Below, one piece after another: positions 1-7,749 of a DNA stretch of 64,000 nt. Each line of letters starts with the position of its first letter. The first letter of the stretch is position 1. Made by a program: the position numbers and the translations under genes. A model generated the notes under the pieces. It made no database searches and had not been told where the DNA came from. It was given only the letters and a program-made list of their open reading frames with translations. The stretch comes from an uncultured Bacilli bacterium (GTDB lineage: Bacteria > Bacillota_I > Bacilli_A > RF39 > UBA660): positions 1 to 64,000 of the forward strand of contig CAKPHY010000003.1 of the NCBI GenBank assembly GCA_934162285.1, in the 5' to 3' direction.

Positions 1-33
1 GAACTCACTTCGTTCGCCCTTGATTTTTTTAAT

Positions 34-96
34 CCAGTTTTTTTATTTGATGTCTCCAAAATGGGGTTCACATCAATTGTAAGCCAGTTTTTTTAT
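34..96. repeat. Direct repeat flanking an inverted repeat (possible mobile-element end)
   Basis: The 13-mer CCAGTTTTTTTAT occurs at 34-46 and again at 84-96. Between the copies lies an inverted repeat, TTGATGT (46-52) against ACATCAA (71-77), enclosing CTCC/GGGG. Direct repeats bracketing a hairpin resemble an insertion-sequence end or a small repeat element, but no transposase is present. The rest of 1-180 holds no gene that I can support. Confidence 0.35.
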
Positions 97-181
97 ACAA
101 AATTATTATAAGAATGAGACATAATTAAAAAATAATAATTAAGACATTATCATAAGATAGGCATAAAAGCTTAAATATTTG

Positions 182-210
182 TTGACAAATAAGGATTTTG
201 ATGATAATAT
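182..210 (+). promoter_or_regulatory. Promoter of secE-nusG
   Basis: TTGACA (182-187), 17-base spacer, TAATAT (205-210) with an extended TG at 202-203. It lies 55 bases before secE. A weak ACAC/GTGT hairpin followed by T residues (219-237) sits between promoter and gene. Confidence 0.8.
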
Positions 211-264
211 TTAATTAGACACGAAAAAGTGTTTTTTATTTGAAATAAAGAAGGAGACATATTT

Positions 265-444
265 GTGAAAAAAATAACTGGTTTTTTTAAAAATGTAAGA
301 AAAGAAATGAAAAATGTAAGATGGCCTAATAAAAGGGAAATGGGCTTATATTCTGCAGCAACATTTGGTTGTATTATTGTGTTTGCTTTATATTTTACTT
401 TAATTGATGCCTTAATCGCATTAGCTAAGATGGTACTTGTATAA
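265..444 (+). CDS. secE: Preprotein translocase subunit SecE
   Basis: A 59-residue single-span inner-membrane protein, the small essential subunit that clamps SecY in the Sec translocon. It starts at GTG 265 behind AAGGAGA (251-257). The N-terminal amphipathic part contains the family pattern VRKEMKNVRWPNK, and one hydrophobic helix of about 25 residues follows. The length matches Gram-positive SecE, which has one transmembrane helix instead of the three found in enterobacteria. Its stop TAA overlaps the nusG ATG by one base, so the two genes are translationally coupled, and secE-nusG is a conserved bacterial pair. Confidence 0.93.
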   Translation: MKKITGFFKNVRKEMKNVRWPNKREMGLYSAATFGCIIVFALYFTLIDALIALAKMVLV

Positions 445-977
445 TGGAAAAAGAATGGTATGTAGTTAATACTTATTCTGGACATGAGAATAAGGTAAAA
501 GAAAAATTATTAATGAGAGCTAACACAATGGGAATGGAAGATTACATATTTCGTGTAGTTGTTCCTGAACAAAAAGAAGTTGAAATAAAAGATGGCGTTA
601 CTAAAGAACGTGTAAAAAAGATGTTTCCTGGATATATTTTAGTAGAAATGATCATGACTGATGAAGCTTGGTTTATTGTTCGTAATACTCCAGGTGTAAC
701 TGGTTTTATCGGATCATCAGGAAAAGGAGCTAAACCTTTTCCATTAACGCCTCAAGAAGTTGATCATATTTTAGGTGCTATGGGCATGAGTCGTTTAGAA
801 CTTGGAAATGAAATTGAAGAGGGAACAAACGTTAAAGTTATCAATGGACCTTTTGCTAACATGTTTGGTCGTATTAAAAGCATTGATATGGCTAATCAAA
901 AAGTTGAAGTTACAATTGACTTGTTCGGTCAAGAAACAGTTGTTGAACTTGCTTTAACTGACATTGCAAAAGCATAG
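444..977 (+). CDS. nusG: Transcription termination/antitermination factor NusG
   Basis: A 177-residue elongation factor that binds RNA polymerase and affects pausing, Rho-dependent termination and ribosome coupling. The N-terminal NGN domain covers about residues 3-105 (WYVVNTYSGHE at the start, FPGYILVEM in the middle, NTPGVTGFIG). A C-terminal KOW domain follows at about 125-170 (VKVINGPFANMFGRIKSID). The length is typical for Firmicutes. The ATG overlaps the secE stop. The promoter of the L11-L1 operon starts directly after the TAG stop. Confidence 0.97.
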   Translation: MEKEWYVVNTYSGHENKVKEKLLMRANTMGMEDYIFRVVVPEQKEVEIKDGVTKERVKKMFPGYILVEMIMTDEAWFIVRNTPGVTGFIGSSGKGAKPFPLTPQEVDHILGAMGMSRLELGNEIEEGTNVKVINGPFANMFGRIKSIDMANQKVEVTIDLFGQETVVELALTDIAKA

Positions 978-1006
978 TTGACAAACAAATTTAAAAGTGT
1001 TAATAT
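978..1006 (+). promoter_or_regulatory. Promoter of rplK-rplA
   Basis: TTGACA (978-983), exactly 17 bases, TAATAT (1001-1006). The -35 box abuts the nusG stop codon. A further TATAAT at 1037-1042 has no good -35 partner. Confidence 0.85.
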
Positions 1007-1075
1007 TACAAGCGTACATTTGTTAAAAAAATGTAGTATAATTAAATTGCTATATAAAAATTTATATAGATTAAA

Positions 1076-1110
1076 AGTGGGAGATGCGGAATCAATAGAA
1101 CCACTCATCT
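1076..1110 (+). promoter_or_regulatory. Putative L1-binding leader hairpin upstream of rplK
   Basis: AGTGG (1076-1080) pairs with CCACT (1101-1105) around a GGGAGATG-containing internal segment. Downstream CATCT (1106-1110) could pair alternatively with AGATG (1082-1086). Ribosomal protein L1 is known to repress its own operon by binding an mRNA mimic of its rRNA site, with a GUGGGAG-type core. A similar hairpin precedes rplA. Assignment is from motif resemblance only. Confidence 0.5.
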
Positions 1111-1134
1111 AACATATTATAGGAGGTGTTATTC

Positions 1135-1563
1135 GTGGCTAAAAAGAAAGTTACAAAAATTGTAAAATTACAAATTCCAGCTGGAAAAGCAACACCAGCG
1201 CCACCAGTAGGAACTGTTTTAGGACCTGCAGGTATTAATTTAGGAGATTTCTGTACAAAGTATAATGATGCTACTAAGGATAAAATTGGTGATATTTTAC
1301 CAGTAGAAATTAGTATTTATGAGGATCGTACATTTGACTTTGTAATTAAAACTCCACCAGCTCCATTCTTAATTAAGAAATACTCAAAAGTAAAAGCTGG
1401 ATCAGCAAAAGGCTCAAAACAAAATGTTGGGCACTTAACTCGTGAACAATTAAAAGAAATCGCAGAAATTAAATTACCAGATTTAAATTGCTATACTGTA
1501 GAAGAAGCTATGAAAATAGTTGAAGGTACAGCAAAGAATATGGGAATCGAAATCACTGATTAA
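1135..1563 (+). CDS. rplK: 50S ribosomal protein L11
   Basis: A 142-residue protein of the GTPase-associated centre of the large subunit. The N-terminal domain has the conserved PAGKATPAPPVGTVLGPAG segment and the C-terminal half is the rRNA-binding domain (GSAKGSKQNVGHLTREQ). I place the start at GTG 1135, giving MAKKKVTK, eight bases after a perfect AGGAGG (1121-1126). An upstream in-frame GTG at 1126 overlaps that Shine-Dalgarno sequence and is rejected. rplK and rplA form an operon with its own promoter and L1-type leaders. Confidence 0.97.
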   Translation: MAKKKVTKIVKLQIPAGKATPAPPVGTVLGPAGINLGDFCTKYNDATKDKIGDILPVEISIYEDRTFDFVIKTPPAPFLIKKYSKVKAGSAKGSKQNVGHLTREQLKEIAEIKLPDLNCYTVEEAMKIVEGTAKNMGIEITD

Positions 1564-1579
1564 ACATATAGGCTTTGCC

Positions 1580-1613
1580 TATGTGGGAGGAATATTCCGC
1601 TTAATACCACATA
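1580..1613 (+). promoter_or_regulatory. Second L1-type hairpin upstream of rplA
   Basis: TATGTGG (1580-1586) pairs perfectly with CCACATA (1607-1613). The loop begins GAGG and contains a small GGAATATTCC palindrome. The GTGGGAG core matches the hairpin upstream of rplK, and the 3' arm ends at the rplA Shine-Dalgarno sequence, well placed for translational repression. Confidence 0.5.
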
Positions 1614-1626
1614 AGGAGGTTAAAAA

Positions 1627-2322
1627 ATGAAGAAAGGTAAAAAATTACAAGAAGCTTTAAAATTAGTTGATCGTACTAAAGTTTATACTGTAGAAGAAGC
1701 AATTGCATTAGTAAAAAAGACTTCAACAACTAAATTTGATTCAAGTGTTGAAATTGCTATGCATTTAAATTTAGATACTAAAAAAGCTGATCAACAATTA
1801 AGAGGTGCAGTTGTACTACCAAATGGTACTGGTAAAACTAAAAGAATTTTAGTTTTAACTAAAGGTGATCAAGCAAATGCTGCTAAAGAAGCAGGTGCTG
1901 ATTATGTTGGAGATTTAGACTTAATTGCTAAAATCGAAAAAGAAAATTGGTTCGATTATGATACAATTATTGCAACTCCAGATATGATGCCTGCCTTAGG
2001 TAAGATTGGTAAGATCTTAGGACCTAAAGGTTTAATGCCAAACCCTAAAACTGGTACAGTTACAACTGATATCGTTAAAGCTGTAAATGAAGTTAAAAAA
2101 GGACGTGTAGAATATCGTACAGATAGTTTTGCAAACGTTCATGCAATAATTGGTAAAGTTTCATTTACTGATGAAGCATTAGTTGAAAACTTCAAAGCAT
2201 TCACAAGCTTAATTCTTAAATCAAAACCAAGCACAGTAAAAGGTAAATACATTAAAAATGTATCAATCTCTTCTACAATGGGCCCTGGAATCAAAATTGA
2301 TTTAACAAGTTTTGACAATTAG
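1627..2322 (+). CDS. rplA: 50S ribosomal protein L1
   Basis: A 231-residue L1-stalk protein that binds 23S rRNA helices 76-78 and also acts as translational repressor of the L11-L1 mRNA. The conserved GPKGLMPNPKTGTVT segment is present in the middle, and the C-terminal motif STMGPGIKIDL is at the expected place. The length is typical. The start ATG follows AAGGAGG. The promoter of the rplJ-rplL unit overlaps the last codons (TTTGACAAT contains the -35 box). Confidence 0.97.
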   Translation: MKKGKKLQEALKLVDRTKVYTVEEAIALVKKTSTTKFDSSVEIAMHLNLDTKKADQQLRGAVVLPNGTGKTKRILVLTKGDQANAAKEAGADYVGDLDLIAKIEKENWFDYDTIIATPDMMPALGKIGKILGPKGLMPNPKTGTVTTDIVKAVNEVKKGRVEYRTDSFANVHAIIGKVSFTDEALVENFKAFTSLILKSKPSTVKGKYIKNVSISSTMGPGIKIDLTSFDN

Positions 2323-2340
2323 TTTATAACATGTTATAAT
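2312..2340 (+). promoter_or_regulatory. Promoter of rplJ-rplL inside the rplA 3' end
   Basis: Perfect consensus: TTGACA (2312-2317), 17 bases, TATAAT (2335-2340). The -35 box lies within the final coding codons of rplA. Confidence 0.9.
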
Positions 2341-2346
2341 TTACAT

Positions 2347-2447
2347 GTGTGATGCCGTAGACAGTAGGTGTAGTAATACTTAATTTCCTACCGAGGATAA
2401 AGAAAGAAATGTCTTTTTAACTCCTGCGGTAAGTGGGAGTTTTATTA
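2347..2447 (+). promoter_or_regulatory. Ribosomal protein L10 leader
   Basis: A 5' UTR of about 130 bases with the layout of the Firmicutes L10(L12)4 autoregulatory leader. An imperfect stem around CAGTAGGTG/TTTCCTACCG is followed by a terminator-like hairpin, AACTCC (2419-2424) with GGGAGTT (2435-2441), then TTTATTAT. The L10-L12 complex is known to bind such leaders and cause premature termination. The position directly before rplJ supports the call. Confidence 0.75.
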
Positions 2448-2480
2448 TACGGCTTAAAAAAAGAAGAGGAGGTATTTTGA

Positions 2481-2972
2481 ATGGCAAATCAAAAGATTTT
2501 AGATCAAAAACAATCAGTTATTAATGAAATTACTGATAAAGTAAAAAATTCAACAACATTTGTAGTATTCAATAATAATGGTTTAAATGTTGCCGAATTA
2601 ACTGAATTAAGAAGAAAATTAAGAGAATCTGGTTCAGAAGTTAAAATCTATAAAAATACTTTGGTTAAACGAGCATTAAAACCTTTAAACATCGATATTG
2701 ATGATGCTTTAAATGGTCCAAAGGCAATTGCTTTTGGTAACGATGCTATCGCACCAATCAAAGTTGTTAATGATTTTGCTAAAGATCACCCAGCATTAGA
2801 AATGACTATTGGTATGAGTGATGGTGAAATCGCTGACATTAATAAGCTAAAAGCATTAGCTGCATTACCATCAAGAACAGAGTTACTAACTATGTTAGCT
2901 GGTGGATTAATTGGGGTAGTAAAAGATTTATCAGTTGCCCTAAATTTATATCAAGAAAAATTAGAAAAATAA
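2481..2972 (+). CDS. rplJ: 50S ribosomal protein L10
   Basis: A 163-residue protein forming the base of the ribosomal stalk. The N-terminal domain (about 1-130) binds 23S rRNA and L11, and the C-terminal helix carries L7/L12 dimers. The family segment ELTELRRKLRESG followed by KNTLVKRAL is present. The ATG lies behind GAGGAGG, and the gene is followed 13 bases later by rplL. It is probably regulated by its own product through the L10 leader. Confidence 0.96.
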   Translation: MANQKILDQKQSVINEITDKVKNSTTFVVFNNNGLNVAELTELRRKLRESGSEVKIYKNTLVKRALKPLNIDIDDALNGPKAIAFGNDAIAPIKVVNDFAKDHPALEMTIGMSDGEIADINKLKALAALPSRTELLTMLAGGLIGVVKDLSVALNLYQEKLEK

Positions 2973-2985
2973 GGAGGAATATAAA

Positions 2986-3351
2986 ATGGCTAAATTTACA
3001 AAAGAAGAATTTATCAATGGCTTAAAAGAAATGACTATTCTAGAAGTTAAAGAATTAGTTGATGCAATGAAGGAGGAATTCGGAGTTGATCCAACTGCTG
3101 TTGCAGTTGCTGCTGCTCCAGCTGCTGCTGAAGCTGAAGAACAAAGCTCATTCAACATTACATTAGTTGAAACAGGTGCTAATAAATTAGCAGTTATTAA
3201 ATTAATTCGTGAATTAACTGGATTAGGATTAAAAGAAGCTAAAGATATCGCTGATAACACTGGAGTTGTTAAAGAAAACGTTCCAGCTGAAGAAGCAAAA
3301 GAAGCAAAAGCTAAATTCGAAGAAGCTGGCGCTAAAGTTGAATTAAAATAA
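2986..3351 (+). CDS. rplL: 50S ribosomal protein L7/L12
   Basis: A 121-residue stalk protein that recruits translational GTPases. It has an N-terminal dimerisation helix (about 1-35), an Ala/Glu-rich flexible hinge (VAAAPAAAEAEEQ) and a C-terminal globular domain (KLAVIKLIRELTGLGLKEAK, then the VPAEEAKEAKAKFEEAGAK end). The length is typical and the start follows AAGGAGGA. Confidence 0.97.
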   Translation: MAKFTKEEFINGLKEMTILEVKELVDAMKEEFGVDPTAVAVAAAPAAAEAEEQSSFNITLVETGANKLAVIKLIRELTGLGLKEAKDIADNTGVVKENVPAEEAKEAKAKFEEAGAKVELK

Positions 3352-3371
3352 TTAATTGAAAAAAATGCTTT

Positions 3372-3400
3372 AAAGTCTATACATTTATGTATGGACTTTT
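3372..3400 (+). terminator. Hairpin after rplL (terminator or attenuator)
   Basis: AAAGTCTATACAT (3372-3384) pairs with ATGTATGGACTTT (3387-3399), including one G-U pair. There is no long T tail beyond the T-rich 3' arm, so partial termination that lowers expression of the downstream methyltransferase is plausible. Confidence 0.55.
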
Positions 3401-3424
3401 GGCGTATTAAATAGGAATGATAAA

Positions 3425-4018
3425 ATGTCTCATTATTTTACAAATGATAATGTTAAAAGTGAAGAAAAAGAAATAAATATTTTATTTCAAGATAAAAGTT
3501 TTAAAATGATTACAGATAATGGTGTTTTTTCGAAAAAAGGTCTTGATTATGGAACACGAGCATTACTAGAAAAAATCCCTTTTTCTGAACTAAAAGGTGA
3601 TATTCTTGACTTTGGTTGTGGATATGGACCGATCGGAATTATTATAAGTAGCCTTACTAATTTAAAAGTTGATATGATTGATATCAATTTACGAAGTTTG
3701 AAATTAGCTAAAGAAAATGCTTTACTTAATAAAGCAAATGTAAATATTTTTGAAAGTAATATATATGAAAGTATAAATAAAAAATATGATTATATAATAT
3801 CTAATCCACCAATTAGAGTTGGGAAGGAGACTTTATATAAAATATTATTTGGAGCAAGAGAGTATTTAAAAGATGATGGAAGTCTTTATTTTGTCATTAA
3901 TAAAGAACAAGGAGCTAAATCAGTGGCTCGTGATTTAGAAGAAATTTATCAAGTTTCAATTATTGATAAGAATAAAGGTTTCTATATAATTAAATGCAAA
4001 AATAAGACAATTTATTGA
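3425..4018 (+). CDS. RsmC-family methyltransferase (class I, SAM-dependent)
   Basis: A 197-residue class I methyltransferase. The SAM-binding motif DFGCGYGPIG is at residues 62-71, an acidic loop (MIDIN) follows, and the catalytic SNPPIR motif lies near residue 126. NPP motifs mark N-methylation of a base, and the family includes RsmC, which methylates 16S rRNA guanine 1207. Firmicutes carry this short single-domain form, known as YbxB, exactly here between rplL and rpoB. The precise substrate is inferred. The TGA stop is embedded in the rpoBC -35 box. Confidence 0.85.
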   Translation: MSHYFTNDNVKSEEKEINILFQDKSFKMITDNGVFSKKGLDYGTRALLEKIPFSELKGDILDFGCGYGPIGIIISSLTNLKVDMIDINLRSLKLAKENALLNKANVNIFESNIYESINKKYDYIISNPPIRVGKETLYKILFGAREYLKDDGSLYFVINKEQGAKSVARDLEEIYQVSIIDKNKGFYIIKCKNKTIY

Positions 4019-4043
4019 CAATTTGAGTATATTCTGATAAAAT
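4015..4043 (+). promoter_or_regulatory. Promoter of rpoB-rpoC
   Basis: TTGACA (4015-4020), 17 bases, TAAAAT (4038-4043) with an extended TG at 4035-4036. The -35 box contains the stop codon of the upstream methyltransferase gene. Confidence 0.85.
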
Positions 4044-4116
4044 TATAAATTGGCGACGTATACTCGTGTTCTATGTGTTTTTACGTTCAATAAAATTAGT
4101 TTATAGGGGTGAAATT

Positions 4117-7100
4117 GTGGCTTATACTGTCAAAAAATATGGTGACTATCGCGAACGTAGATGTTATGCGAAAACTAAAAACGGAATTGAACTAGGGAAT
4201 CTTTTAGAGATTCAAAAAAAGTCTTATAACTGGTTTATTGAAAACGGAATCAAAGAGGTATTCGATGATATTTTTCCTGTGGAGTCTTTCACGGGAAATT
4301 TGTCGTTAGAGTTTGGTGAATATTCATTTGAAGCTCCACGTTATTCAATAAAAGGTTGTAAAGACCGTTATGCAACTTACGCTGCACCTTTAAAGGTTGA
4401 AGCAAGACTATTTAACCAAGAAACTGGTGAAGTTAAAGAACAAGATATTTATTTAGGTGATATGCCAATAATGACTGAAAGTGGTACTTTCGTTATTAAT
4501 GGTGCTGAACGTGTAATTGTTTCACAACTTGTCCGTTCTCCAAGTGTGTATTTTAATCATGAGGTTGATAAAAATGGTCGAAATACAATTAAATCACAGA
4601 TTATTCCAACCAGAGGTACTTGGTTAGAATATGAAACTGATGCTCATGATGTTGTTTATGTACGTATTGATCGTACAAGAAAAGTACCAATTACGACATT
4701 ACTTCGTGCTGTTGGTTTATCAAATGACGAAGATATGTTAGAACTATTTGGCGATGATGAGTATTTAAAACGTACTATTGAAAAAGATACAAATAAAAAT
4801 ACTGATGAATCATTAATTGATATTCATGCCAAATTAAGACCAGGTGAACCATCAACTTTAGATAGTGCAAAGAACCAATTGATTACAAGATTCTTTGATG
4901 CTTTTAGATATGATTTAGCTAAAGTTGGTCGTTACAAATTTAATAAAAAATTAAATGTTTTAGATCGCTTATTAAATCAAACATTAGCTGAAGATATTAA
5001 AGTAAATGGTGAAATTGTAATACCTAAAGATACTTTAGTAACTAAAGAAGTTTTAGAAACTTTAAAACCAATCATGGAAAATGGTTATGGTGTTAAAGAA
5101 GTTAAAATTAATAAAGATTTAGATACATTTGATAAAGTTCAAATTGTTAAAATTTATGATCCAAAAAATAAAGAAAAAGTTATCAATGTTATTGGTAATG
5201 ATCAAACTTTAGAAGTTAAAAGATTAACAATTTCGGATATTTATGCAGCAACTTCATATTATTTCAATTTATTATGTGGTGTTGGTAAATTTGATGAAAT
5301 TGATCACTTATCTAATAGACGTGTTCGTCAAGTAGGTGAGTTATTACAAAATCAATTTAGAATCGGAATTTCTCGAATTGAAAGAATGATTCGTGATCGT
5401 ATGTCAACTCAAGAAATTACTGAAGTAACTCCAAAATCATTGATTAATATTCGTCCATTAACAGCTGCTATTAAAGAATTCTTCGGTAGTAGTCAATTAT
5501 CTCAATTCATGGATCAAACTAACCCAATGGCCGAACTTACTAATAAACGTCGTTTAACTTCTCTTGGACCTGGAGGTTTAGCAAGAGATCGTGCCGGCAT
5601 GGAAGTTCGTGATGTTAACCCATCACACTATGGTCGTTTGTGTCCAATTGAATCTCCAGAAGGTCAAAATATCGGACTTATAACTTCACTAGCATCTTAT
5701 GCTCGTGTTAATGATTATGGTTTCATTATGACACCATATCGTAAAGTTGTTGATTGTAAATTGACTGATGAGATTGTTTATATGACTGCTGATGAAGAAC
5801 TTGAATATTATATTTCTCAAGCAACTGTAAAAGTAAATGATGACAATGAAATCATTGAAGAGAATGTTCCAGTTCGTTATCAAGGTGAAAATATCATGGT
5901 TAATCGTAAGCAAATCGATTACATTGATGTTTCTCCACAACAAGTTGTATCTATTACAACAAGTGCTATTCCATTCTTAGAACATGATGATGGAAAACGT
6001 GCATTGATGGGTGCCAACATGCAACGTCAAGCTATTCCACTTTTAAAAGCTGAAGCTCCAATTGTTGCAACTGGTGTTGAAGCAATAGCTGCTCGTGATA
6101 GTGGTGCTGTTGTTATTTCTAAGACAGATGGTCTTGTTACTTATGTAGATGCTAAGAAAATTGTTGTTAAGACAGTAGGTGGCGAAGAAACTTATTATCT
6201 AAATGGTTATGAAAGAAGTAATGCTTCTACTTGTTATCATCAAGTTCCTATCGTTCGTAAGGGTGATGAGGTTAAAAAAGACCAAATCATTGCTGATGGT
6301 CCAAGTACTGATCATGGTGAAATGGCTTTAGGTAAAAATGTTACTGTAGCCTTCATGAACTATGATGGTTATAACTATGAAGATGCCGTTATTTTAAATG
6401 AAAGATTAGTAAAAGATGATGTTTATACATCAATTCATATAGAATCTTATCAAATCGAGTGCCGTGATACTAAATTAGGTCCTGAAGAGTTTACTCGCGA
6501 TATTCCAAATGTTGGTGAAGAAGCTCGTAAGAACTTAAGTGAAGATGGTATTATTCGTATCGGTACTGTTGTTAAAGATGATGATATATTAGTTGGTAAA
6601 GTTACTCCAAAAGGAATGGCTGAACTTACTAGTGAAGAAAAATTATTACACGCAATTTTCGGAGAAAAAACTCGTGAAGTAAGAGATACATCACTTCGTG
6701 TTCCACATGGTGGTGAAGGAATCGTTCATGATGTAAAAATATTTACAAAAGAAGATACTGATGAATTACCTGCTGGTGTTTCTAAAATTGTACGTGTTTA
6801 TATCGCTCAAAAACGTAAAATTCAAGTCGGCGATAAAATGGCCGGACGTCATGGTAACAAAGGTGTTATCTCTTTAATCTTACCAGAAGAAGATATGCCA
6901 TATTTAGCAGATGGTACTCCAGTAGATATCTTACTTAACCCATTAGGAGTACCAAGCCGTATGAATATCGGTCAGATTTTAGAAATCCACTTAGGAATTG
7001 CTGCTCGTGATTTACATATTCATGTCGCAACACCTGTATTTGAAGGTGCTACTCGTGAAGAAATATTAGATGCCTTAAAAGAAGCTGGTCGTAATCCTGA

Positions 7101-7749
7101 TGGTAAAGTCACACTTTATGATGGACGTACTGGTGAAGCCTTTGATAATAAGGTAAGTGTTGGTGTCATGTACATGATTAAACTTAACCATATGGTTGAT
7201 GATAAATTACATGCACGTTCTACAGGACCTTACTCAATGGTAACACAACAACCTTTAGGTGGAAAAGCTCAATTTGGTGGTCAAAGATTCGGAGAAATGG
7301 AAGTTTGGGCACTATATGCATATGGTGCAGCTAACGTTTTACAAGAAATGATTACAATTAAATCAGATGATGTTGTTGGTCGTGTTAAAGTTTATGAAGC
7401 TTTAGTAAAAGGTCAACCAATACCACCATCAAGTGTTCCAGAAAGCTTTAGAGTTTTAGTAAAAGAATTCCAAGCTTTAGGTTTAGACATTACTGTTTTA
7501 AATCGTGATGGAAAATATGTTGAATTAAAAGATTTAGAAGAAGCCGAAAAAGATAGTTATTTAACAGACGCAGAATTAGAGAAAAATATGGAAGAACCAG
7601 TACCTGATAATGATAATGATGATACTGATGAAGAAATAGAAGATGAATTTGCGGAAGATGAAGAACTAGATGAAGATCTATTAGATGAATTTGAAGATTC
7701 ATTTGATGGACTTGAAGATGTAAATGATATGGATGAGGGGGCAATTTAA
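4117..7749 (+). CDS. rpoB: DNA-directed RNA polymerase beta subunit
   Basis: A 1210-residue core subunit that forms, with RpoC, the catalytic cleft. The start is GTG 4117 (MAYTVKKYGDYRERR) behind AGGGGTG. An upstream in-frame GTG at 4066 lacks a ribosome site. The rifampicin region reads SQLSQFMDQTNPMAEL then TNKRRLTSLGPGGL at about residues 460-488. Residue N476 replaces the usual His (E. coli 526) and T481 replaces Ser531, a combination predicting low rifampicin sensitivity. The C-terminal RpoC-contact region is intact (GGKAQFGGQRFGEMEVWAL). The last 65 or so residues form an extreme Asp/Glu-rich tail. Confidence 0.98.
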   Translation: MAYTVKKYGDYRERRCYAKTKNGIELGNLLEIQKKSYNWFIENGIKEVFDDIFPVESFTGNLSLEFGEYSFEAPRYSIKGCKDRYATYAAPLKVEARLFNQETGEVKEQDIYLGDMPIMTESGTFVINGAERVIVSQLVRSPSVYFNHEVDKNGRNTIKSQIIPTRGTWLEYETDAHDVVYVRIDRTRKVPITTLLRAVGLSNDEDMLELFGDDEYLKRTIEKDTNKNTDESLIDIHAKLRPGEPSTLDSAKNQLITRFFDAFRYDLAKVGRYKFNKKLNVLDRLLNQTLAEDIKVNGEIVIPKDTLVTKEVLETLKPIMENGYGVKEVKINKDLDTFDKVQIVKIYDPKNKEKVINVIGNDQTLEVKRLTISDIYAATSYYFNLLCGVGKFDEIDHLSNRRVRQVGELLQNQFRIGISRIERMIRDRMSTQEITEVTPKSLINIRPLTAAIKEFFGSSQLSQFMDQTNPMAELTNKRRLTSLGPGGLARDRAGMEVRDVNPSHYGRLCPIESPEGQNIGLITSLASYARVNDYGFIMTPYRKVVDCKLTDEIVYMTADEELEYYISQATVKVNDDNEIIEENVPVRYQGENIMVNRKQIDYIDVSPQQVVSITTSAIPFLEHDDGKRALMGANMQRQAIPLLKAEAPIVATGVEAIAARDSGAVVISKTDGLVTYVDAKKIVVKTVGGEETYYLNGYERSNASTCYHQVPIVRKGDEVKKDQIIADGPSTDHGEMALGKNVTVAFMNYDGYNYEDAVILNERLVKDDVYTSIHIESYQIECRDTKLGPEEFTRDIPNVGEEARKNLSEDGIIRIGTVVKDDDILVGKVTPKGMAELTSEEKLLHAIFGEKTREVRDTSLRVPHGGEGIVHDVKIFTKEDTDELPAGVSKIVRVYIAQKRKIQVGDKMAGRHGNKGVISLILPEEDMPYLADGTPVDILLNPLGVPSRMNIGQILEIHLGIAARDLHIHVATPVFEGATREEILDALKEAGRNPDGKVTLYDGRTGEAFDNKVSVGVMYMIKLNHMVDDKLHARSTGPYSMVTQQPLGGKAQFGGQRFGEMEVWALYAYGAANVLQEMITIKSDDVVGRVKVYEALVKGQPIPPSSVPESFRVLVKEFQALGLDITVLNRDGKYVELKDLEEAEKDSYLTDAELEKNMEEPVPDNDNDDTDEEIEDEFAEDEELDEDLLDEFEDSFDGLEDVNDMDEGAI

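Noticed and set aside
219..237. ACAC/GTGT hairpin with T run between the secE promoter and secE, resembling a terminator
   Set aside because: Only four base pairs, so too weak to call a terminator. It is mentioned with the promoter.
171..485. Minus-strand open frame of 104 residues across secE and the nusG start
   Set aside because: It is antisense to secE and nusG, and has no ribosome site or protein family character.
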